A stretch of DNA of 17,964 bases from positions 1 to 17,964 of the forward strand of contig CAZWHW010000033.1 in assembly GCA_964633815.1 (NCBI GenBank). The letters are read 5' to 3'. Below, piece by piece: positions 13,747-17,964 of the stretch (positions within the stretch are counted from its first letter, which is position 1; the number at the start of each line of letters is the position of its first letter). The translations under genes and the position numbers were made by a program. Origin of the DNA: CALKZN01 sp964633815. GTDB taxonomy: Bacteria; Pseudomonadota; Gammaproteobacteria; Arenicellales; Arenicellaceae. Below the pieces are notes generated by a model. That model was not told the DNA's origin and made no database searches. It saw nothing but the letters and a program-made list of their open reading frames with translations.

Positions 13747-14184
13747 ATGCGTCATAAAAAAGCAGGTAAACAGTTAAATCGTAATACGGCTCACCGTAAA
13801 GCGATGTGGAGCAACATGTGTAAATCTTTGTTCGAACATGAGCAAATTCGCACAACTGTTGCTAAAGCAAAAGAATTACGTCGTCATGCAGAGCCATTGA
13901 TTACGTTAGCAAAAGATCCAAGTTTGGCGAATAAACGTGCTGCGCAAGCAACATTGCAAGATCGTGATATTGTTGCCAAATTATTTGATGATATTGCAGA
14001 ACGTATGAAAGATCGTCCAGGTGGCTATGTTCGCATTTTAAAGTGTGGGCCACGTCCAGGTGATAATGCGCCAATGGCTTATGTACAATTGGTTGATTTT
14101 GATATTGATGCTCATGCGGAATTACTTGAATCCTACAAAGAAGTAGATGATGAAGAGTTAGAAGAAGACGAAGAAGCAGCTTAA
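13747..14184 (+). CDS. rplQ: 50S ribosomal protein L17 with acidic C-terminal extension
   Basis: L17 lies near the tunnel exit of the 50S subunit. MRHKKAGKQLNRNTAHRKAM, FEHEQIRTTVAKAKELRRHA and the C-terminal RPGGYVRILKCGPRPGDNAP are the family core. It is 145 aa against 127 in E. coli. The extra residues form an acidic tail, with ten of the twelve residues 132-143 being Asp or Glu, which is unusual for an rRNA-binding protein, though acidic L17 tails are known in some bacteria. AAGAG at 13735-13739 serves the ATG. The 79-nt gap after rpoA contains a weak AT-rich 6-bp stem (13701-13721). The operon ends at the terminator that follows. Confidence 0.98.
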   Translation: MRHKKAGKQLNRNTAHRKAMWSNMCKSLFEHEQIRTTVAKAKELRRHAEPLITLAKDPSLANKRAAQATLQDRDIVAKLFDDIAERMKDRPGGYVRILKCGPRPGDNAPMAYVQLVDFDIDAHAELLESYKEVDDEELEEDEEAA

Positions 14185-14210
14185 ATTGTTGCTTATTTCA
14201 ATGTATTAAG

Positions 14211-14238
14211 AAGCCTGCGATATTGCAGGCTTTTTTTT
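14211..14238 (+). terminator. Intrinsic terminator of the alpha operon
   Basis: AAGCCTGC (14211-14218) and GCAGGCTT (14225-14232) form an 8-bp stem with a six-base GATATT loop, directly followed by eight T residues (14231-14238, the first two also pairing). It begins 27 bases after the rplQ stop. This is a textbook rho-independent terminator and the only one recognised in the ribosomal cluster. Confidence 0.92.
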
Positions 14239-14251
14239 GCTTACTTTTTCA

Positions 14252-14273
14252 TGCTCTGGTTTGCACCAGAGCA
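14252..14273. repeat. Second hairpin just downstream of the alpha-operon terminator
   Basis: TGCTCTGG (14252-14259) and CCAGAGCA (14266-14273) form a perfect 8-bp stem with a TTTGCA loop, 14 bases past the terminator T-run. No T-tract follows on either strand. It could be a backup stop, part of the 5' region of the next gene, or chance. Confidence 0.4.
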
Positions 14274-14320
14274 AGTCTACACATACACTTGATTTATATT
14301 TTCGGAATATTTACCTATTT

Positions 14321-15304
14321 ATGAACAAAGCTATTCGAGTCTTAATGACTTTAGTTCTCCTGCTTTTAGTAGTTTATTTGGCAGGTTTGTTTGATGCTGA
14401 TAAACGCTCTGAATTATGGAATACCTTAAGTAACCCAAATTGGTTTTGGCTTATTATTTGTGTGTTAGTCGGTTTTTTGGTCAACCTTTCAAGCGCTGTT
14501 AAATGGTGCATGTTAGCCAATGCTGGTGGACTTAAAGTCGGTTTGTTTAGAACGTGGGCTTATTATATGGTTGGAATGTTTTATAACTTAATATTGCCAA
14601 CTAGTGTTGGTGGTGATGTTGTTAGAGCTTATGAAATGGGAAAATATACTCAAAATCAAGCTATGTCACTAGCCTCAGTTTTTGTTGAGAGATATACAGG
14701 AGTAGTGGTCTTATTATTGCTTTCTTTGTTAGCGGTTTTTATCAATACGACTGTATTCAATGTGCCAATTATTACCTATAGCCTATTAGCGTTTTCTTTA
14801 GCGTTAGCTGGATTAGGCTGGTTAGCATTTGATGGCCGATCATTGAAATTGTTTCAACGATTATTTGCAGGCATACATTCTTTCATTGATAAAATTTTTA
14901 CCAAAGTAGAGAAGTTACACGACGCAGTAGGTATATATAGAAAAGCTAAAGGTGCGTTAACTTGGGCATTTGTAAATTCTTTGATTTTTTATGCGCTTGC
15001 GGTATTAAATATATTTACTACTGCCAAAGCCTTCGATTTAAACGTTGACTTGCAAGCTATTATTTTAGCGACACCAGTGATCATGTTGTTGATGAATATC
15101 CCATTATCAATAGGCAATCACGGGATTATGGAATTTTCATTTACCATGGCTTTTGAGCTGCTAGGGTTAGGAGCTATTTTAGGCTTATCAACAGCGCTAC
15201 TTATTCGCCTGAAATCTTTTCTTGATGGAGGAATTGGCGCTGCGTTACATCCAATTTACTCTACTGTAAAAACAAATGATATTCAGCAGAAAATAAATAG
15301 TTAA
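14321..15304 (+). CDS. Flippase-like integral membrane protein (lysylphosphatidylglycerol synthase TM / UPF0104 family)
   Basis: A 327-aa polytopic membrane protein with hydrophobic segments at about residues 6-24, 42-60, 78-95, 127-147, 153-170, 212-233, 245-265 and 278-297. Family motifs are LILPTSVGGDVVRAYEMG (90-107), FVERYTG (121-127) and PLSIGNHGIMEFSF (261-274), matching the LPG_synthase_TM domain (PF03706) also found as the membrane half of MprF and in AglD/YbhN-type proteins. No aminoacyl-transferase or glycosyltransferase domain is attached, so the substrate is unknown; movement or modification of a lipid-linked molecule is only a family-level guess. The ATG at 14321 begins the first hydrophobic segment, while an upstream in-frame ATG at 14237 lies inside the terminator and is rejected. 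No good ribosome-binding site is visible. Possible -10 TATATT at 14295-14300, with a poor -35. Confidence 0.85.
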   Translation: MNKAIRVLMTLVLLLLVVYLAGLFDADKRSELWNTLSNPNWFWLIICVLVGFLVNLSSAVKWCMLANAGGLKVGLFRTWAYYMVGMFYNLILPTSVGGDVVRAYEMGKYTQNQAMSLASVFVERYTGVVVLLLLSLLAVFINTTVFNVPIITYSLLAFSLALAGLGWLAFDGRSLKLFQRLFAGIHSFIDKIFTKVEKLHDAVGIYRKAKGALTWAFVNSLIFYALAVLNIFTTAKAFDLNVDLQAIILATPVIMLLMNIPLSIGNHGIMEFSFTMAFELLGLGAILGLSTALLIRLKSFLDGGIGAALHPIYSTVKTNDIQQKINS

Positions 15305-15555
15305 TTCCTATAGATCATTCTAGAGTCAGGACTTTAGGTATTTGAACTAGAACTGAGAGCTGTGATGTCATAGATGACACAGAATGTTTGCTATATAACC
15401 AAGTGTGACCACTCAGCTCCATTTTAAGTGGTTGAGAAACGTATATTTTTCTGCGCTGACTCATCAGATTAACTTTTTATCAAAATATTGTTACCATTCT
15501 ATCATTAGTACTAAATTTAGAATCAATTCCATTACTTCCCCTTTTTAGGATAACT
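15305..15555 (+). promoter_or_regulatory. Intergenic region with inverted repeats and a candidate promoter
   Basis: This 251-nt spacer contains no convincing gene. It has a hairpin at 15360-15382 (CTGTG with CACAG outside, TCA with TGA inside, a three-base bulge and a TAGA loop), and ACCACT (15408-15413) pairing with AGTGGT (15427-15432). Its loop holds CAGCTC (15414-15419), itself complementary to GAGCTG at 15357-15362. No hairpin is followed at once by a T-run, so a terminator for the upstream gene is not clear. TTATCA (15477-15482), a 17-base spacer and TATCAT (15500-15505) form a fair sigma-70-like promoter for the transporter gene. AGGA at 15547-15550 is that gene's ribosome-binding site. 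Confidence 0.4.
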
Positions 15556-17079
15556 ATGTTAGCTCAGCGTATTTTTTTAGCTATAGAAGCAGGTTTGTTC
15601 GCACCAATTAAGGCGTTAAAGATGCGCTATGTACCGTTGCTGATGATTTATTTCGCTTATGGTGCGCAAGCGATTATTGGAGTAGGACTGACTTTTTGGG
15701 AAAAAGAGTTTCTAACACTTAGTGCTGAAAAATTGGTGGCTATTGGCGTCTGGGTGTCACTTCCATTCACGATCAAAATGGTGTTCGGTCAATTAGTCGA
15801 TATTGTGCCAATATTCGGTTCGCGTCGGCGTGCATGGGTGTTTTTAGGTGCAGCTATGATGGCATTGGGCTATTTGATGCTGTATGGCATGGCAACCGAC
15901 TCAGCCTATATGCAGTGGATGGGTAGTCAGTTCAATATGTATTTGTTTTCGCAAATCATCATGGTTACTGGCTTTATGATTCAAGATGTGACCGCCGATG
16001 CAATGACTGTTGAAGTGGTTGATCGAGACCAAGAAGATAGTAAAGTTAAATCTGAATTGGCAATGGTGCAGGTTCTCGGTCGTTTGGCATTAATGATAGC
16101 CAGCGCCATCACTGGCTTGGTTGGTGGTTATTTAGCTGGTGCTTTTAGTTATGGAACGGTTTTTTTGATTGGGTTATGTGTGCCAGTCATTTCTGTTATT
16201 GGAGCCATGCTTGTAAACCTGGATGTTAAAGATGCAGATAGTAGTGCTCAACTTAGCCCAATTATTTTTGGTGGTGGCTTAGCATTTGCTGCTTTTTCAG
16301 CAATCATTGGTTTTGCTGATTTAGCCTATTCTCAAGAGCTGACGTTTATTGTGTTGTTCAGCCTAATTTGTTTGATGCTCAAGTCTTTATTAAAAGGACA
16401 AGATCCAGCCTTAGTTAAGTCGATTATTTATACCTTTGCAGCTTTGTTCATCTTTAGAGCGATGCCGTCAATTGGACCAGGCTATAGTTGGTGGTCAATA
16501 GATGTTTTAGGCTTTGATCAAGACTTTTTTGGTGTACTGCGAGGTTATGGCGGTTTTGCGGCCATTATTGTTCTTTGGTTTGCTTCAGATTTTATTGCTA
16601 CCAAACCAATTCGTACGGTATTCATCTTTTTGATAATTGTTGGTTTTGTTTTGAGTCTGCCTGATCTAGCTTTGTATCATGGTGTGCATGAAGCCCTGGG
16701 TATTAGCCCACGAACGATTGCTTTGTTAGATACTGTCGCTGAAAGTCCTTTGGTGCATTTATCAATGGTGCCTCTGTTGGCGATGATTGCCTATTATGCT
16801 CCCGATGGTCAGCGTGCGACTTGGTTTGCAGTGTCAGCTAGCTTGATGAATTTGGCTACCACTGCGGGCTCATTATTTACTAAATATTTGAATAAACTGT
16901 TTGTGGTCAGTCGAGAAATACAAGATGAACAAGGAGTTATCACAACCCCAGCGGATTATTCAGAATTAGGTATTTTGATGTGGGTAGTTATTTTAGTGTC
17001 GCTGGTAGTGCCTTTTATTGCGGTAACGTCATTATTACAACAAAAAGAATTGAAAACACCAAGGCAACAAACTACTTAG
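15556..17079 (+). CDS. MFS transporter, BT1 / folate-biopterin transporter type
   Basis: A 507-aa protein with about twelve hydrophobic segments and no signal peptide. After the first helices comes GQLVDIVPIFGSRRRAW (78-94), the MFS loop 2-3 motif in the form typical of BT1 proteins (Pfam PF03092). Then QDVTADAMTVEVVD (143-156) corresponds to the BT1 block with two Asp/Glu sites inside the membrane. Near the C-terminus AYYAPDGQRATWFAVSASLMNL (412-433) matches the Pro-x-Gly...Ala-Thr...Asn-Leu block of the family. BT1 members carry folates or pteridines in Leishmania, cyanobacteria and plants; the bacterial substrate here is unknown, and an AmpG-like carrier is a less likely alternative. The ATG has AGGA five bases upstream. 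It converges on ispB with 72 bases between the stop codons and no clear shared terminator. Confidence 0.7.
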   Translation: MLAQRIFLAIEAGLFAPIKALKMRYVPLLMIYFAYGAQAIIGVGLTFWEKEFLTLSAEKLVAIGVWVSLPFTIKMVFGQLVDIVPIFGSRRRAWVFLGAAMMALGYLMLYGMATDSAYMQWMGSQFNMYLFSQIIMVTGFMIQDVTADAMTVEVVDRDQEDSKVKSELAMVQVLGRLALMIASAITGLVGGYLAGAFSYGTVFLIGLCVPVISVIGAMLVNLDVKDADSSAQLSPIIFGGGLAFAAFSAIIGFADLAYSQELTFIVLFSLICLMLKSLLKGQDPALVKSIIYTFAALFIFRAMPSIGPGYSWWSIDVLGFDQDFFGVLRGYGGFAAIIVLWFASDFIATKPIRTVFIFLIIVGFVLSLPDLALYHGVHEALGISPRTIALLDTVAESPLVHLSMVPLLAMIAYYAPDGQRATWFAVSASLMNLATTAGSLFTKYLNKLFVVSREIQDEQGVITTPADYSELGILMWVVILVSLVVPFIAVTSLLQQKELKTPRQQTT

Positions 17080-17151
17080 TTAGTGACTGAATTAATTGAG
17101 ACTTGGCAAAAGACCTAAAATGGTAAATATAATTTTGTATTAGAATATCGA

Positions 17152-17964
17152 CTAGAATACCCGCGCAACCGAAAAATCTGCAAGGTCATAGAGCGCATTG
17201 CGATAAACTGATTCTGGCAGGCTAGCTAGGCAATCTTTTGCAAGTTGGGCATGTTCTTTGGCTTTTCGAGTGGTATAACCCATAGAGCCAGTTGATTCGA
17301 TGATGCTTAATACTGCATCAAGCTTGTTACGATCAGCATTGTCTATGGCGTCAATTAGAATTTGCTTGTCTTTGCCAGTTGTACGTTCAATGGCATTAAT
17401 GATAGGGAGTGTTGGTTTGCCTTCGGCGAGATCATCGCCAACATTTTTCCCCATGGTTTCAGCATCGGAAATATAGTCTAAGACATCATCACAAAGCTGA
17501 AAAGCGATGCCCAAATTTAGGCCATAATCATACAAAGAAGCTTCGACTTTTTTCGATTGTTGAAATTGCACGGCGGCGAGTTGCGCCGCAGAAGCAAATA
17601 AAATTGCGGTTTTATTTTTAATGGTTGAGAAATACTGTTCTTCACTCGTTGCAGCGGCGCCAATGTTCAAAAGTTGCATCACTTCGCCTTCAGCGATTTG
17701 ATTGGTCGTTTGCGACAAAATTTCCATCACCCGCATGCTGCCGACATCTACCATCATTTGAAACGAGCGTGAGTAGAGAAAATCACCAACTAAAACACTG
17801 GCAGCATTGCCCCAGACCTCATTGGCAGTGTCTTGGCCACGACGCTGCGAAGATTCATCAACTACATCATCGTGTAACAAAGTGGCAGTATGGATGAACT
17901 CAATGATTGCGGCCAGGTCAATAAATTCTTGGTTTAGTGTTTTGCTATTAGGAACACATGCGCG
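17152..17964 (-). CDS. ispB: Octaprenyl diphosphate synthase (polyprenyl synthase), 5' end outside the window
   Basis: A trans-isoprenyl diphosphate synthase that adds isopentenyl diphosphate units to farnesyl diphosphate to make the ubiquinone/menaquinone side chain in the cytoplasm. The frame is open to the right edge, giving 270 residues; by comparison with E. coli IspB (323 aa) roughly 50 N-terminal residues are missing. The first Asp-rich motif DDVVD (residues 32-36 of the fragment) is preceded by IEFIHTATLLH; the Ala five residues before the first Asp is small, as in long-chain synthases. GEVMQLLN, KNKTAILF, the second motif DDVLD (159-163) and GDDLAEGKPTLP follow. An internal TTG at 17878-17880 is not the start because homology continues upstream. 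Chain length (C40 or near) is inferred from similarity. Confidence 0.93.
   Translation of the reverse strand, partial: RACVPNSKTLNQEFIDLAAIIEFIHTATLLHDDVVDESSQRRGQDTANEVWGNAASVLVGDFLYSRSFQMMVDVGSMRVMEILSQTTNQIAEGEVMQLLNIGAAATSEEQYFSTIKNKTAILFASAAQLAAVQFQQSKKVEASLYDYGLNLGIAFQLCDDVLDYISDAETMGKNVGDDLAEGKPTLPIINAIERTTGKDKQILIDAIDNADRNKLDAVLSIIESTGSMGYTTRKAKEHAQLAKDCLASLPESVYRNALYDLADFSVARVF

Noticed and set aside
14237..14320. In-frame ATG at 14237 as start of the flippase-like gene
   Set aside because: It lies within the T-run of the alpha-operon terminator, adds 28 residues unlike the family, and the ATG at 14321 directly precedes the first membrane segment.
17080..17151. Bidirectional terminator between the transporter and ispB
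   Set aside because: The 72-base gap is AT-rich but I find no stem longer than a few pairs.
17409..17897. Plus-strand open frames opposite ispB
   Set aside because: The minus strand encodes a clear polyprenyl synthase over the whole stretch; the plus-strand translations show no domain.
1..17964. Mobile elements, CRISPR arrays, tRNAs, toxin-antitoxin or defence genes
   Set aside because: No direct-repeat arrays, transposase motifs, tRNA cloverleaf patterns or such proteins were seen; gene order is continuous and canonical through 14184.

Overview
The window is a ribosomal-protein supercluster from a gammaproteobacterium. It carries the last codons of tuf, then the complete S10, spc and alpha operons in the canonical Escherichia coli gene order, all on the + strand. 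Three unrelated-looking genes follow. The proteins track their E. coli counterparts closely in length and motifs (for example the EF-Tu tail, S13, RpoA C-terminal domain and the L14 C-terminus), and IspB strongly resembles the E. coli octaprenyl diphosphate synthase. The DNA looks moderately AT-rich by eye (not calculated). I cannot name a genus from the sequence alone.

Layout: 1-55 is the tuf 3' end. 101-5136 is the S10 operon (rpsJ, rplC, rplD, rplW, rplB, rpsS, rplV, rpsC, rplP, rpmC, rpsQ). 5187-11046 is the spc operon (rplN, rplX, rplE, rpsN, rpsH, rplF, rplR, rpsE, rpmD, rplO, secY, rpmJ). 11207-14184 is the alpha operon (rpsM, rpsK, rpsD, rpoA, rplQ), closed by a strong intrinsic terminator at 14211-14238. 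After it come a small flippase-like membrane protein (14321-15304), a BT1/folate-biopterin-type MFS transporter (15556-17079) and, convergent on the - strand, the 3' part of ispB (17152-17964, running off the right edge).

The first 28 complete genes work together. They supply 26 ribosomal proteins of both subunits, the SecY translocon channel and the RNA polymerase alpha subunit, so output of ribosomes, polymerase and secretion capacity is co-ordinated. Gene spacing is tight (overlaps or 2-79 nt), except for two gaps inside the cluster that may be regulatory: rpsN-rpsH (113 nt) and rpmJ-rpsM (160 nt). No intrinsic terminator is seen between tuf and rplQ. The tuf-rpsJ gap of only 45 nt leaves no room for the long L4-responsive leader known from E. 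coli. The last genes are membrane- or lipid-linked (flippase-like protein, MFS carrier, polyprenyl diphosphate synthase for ubiquinone side chains), but nothing in the sequence shows that they form a pathway.

I found no mobile element, CRISPR array, tRNA, rRNA or plausible new multigene system. The most unusual signals are non-coding: a 15-bp hairpin spanning the rplN stop codon, a perfect 16-bp palindrome upstream of rpsH, and a structured leader before rpsM.
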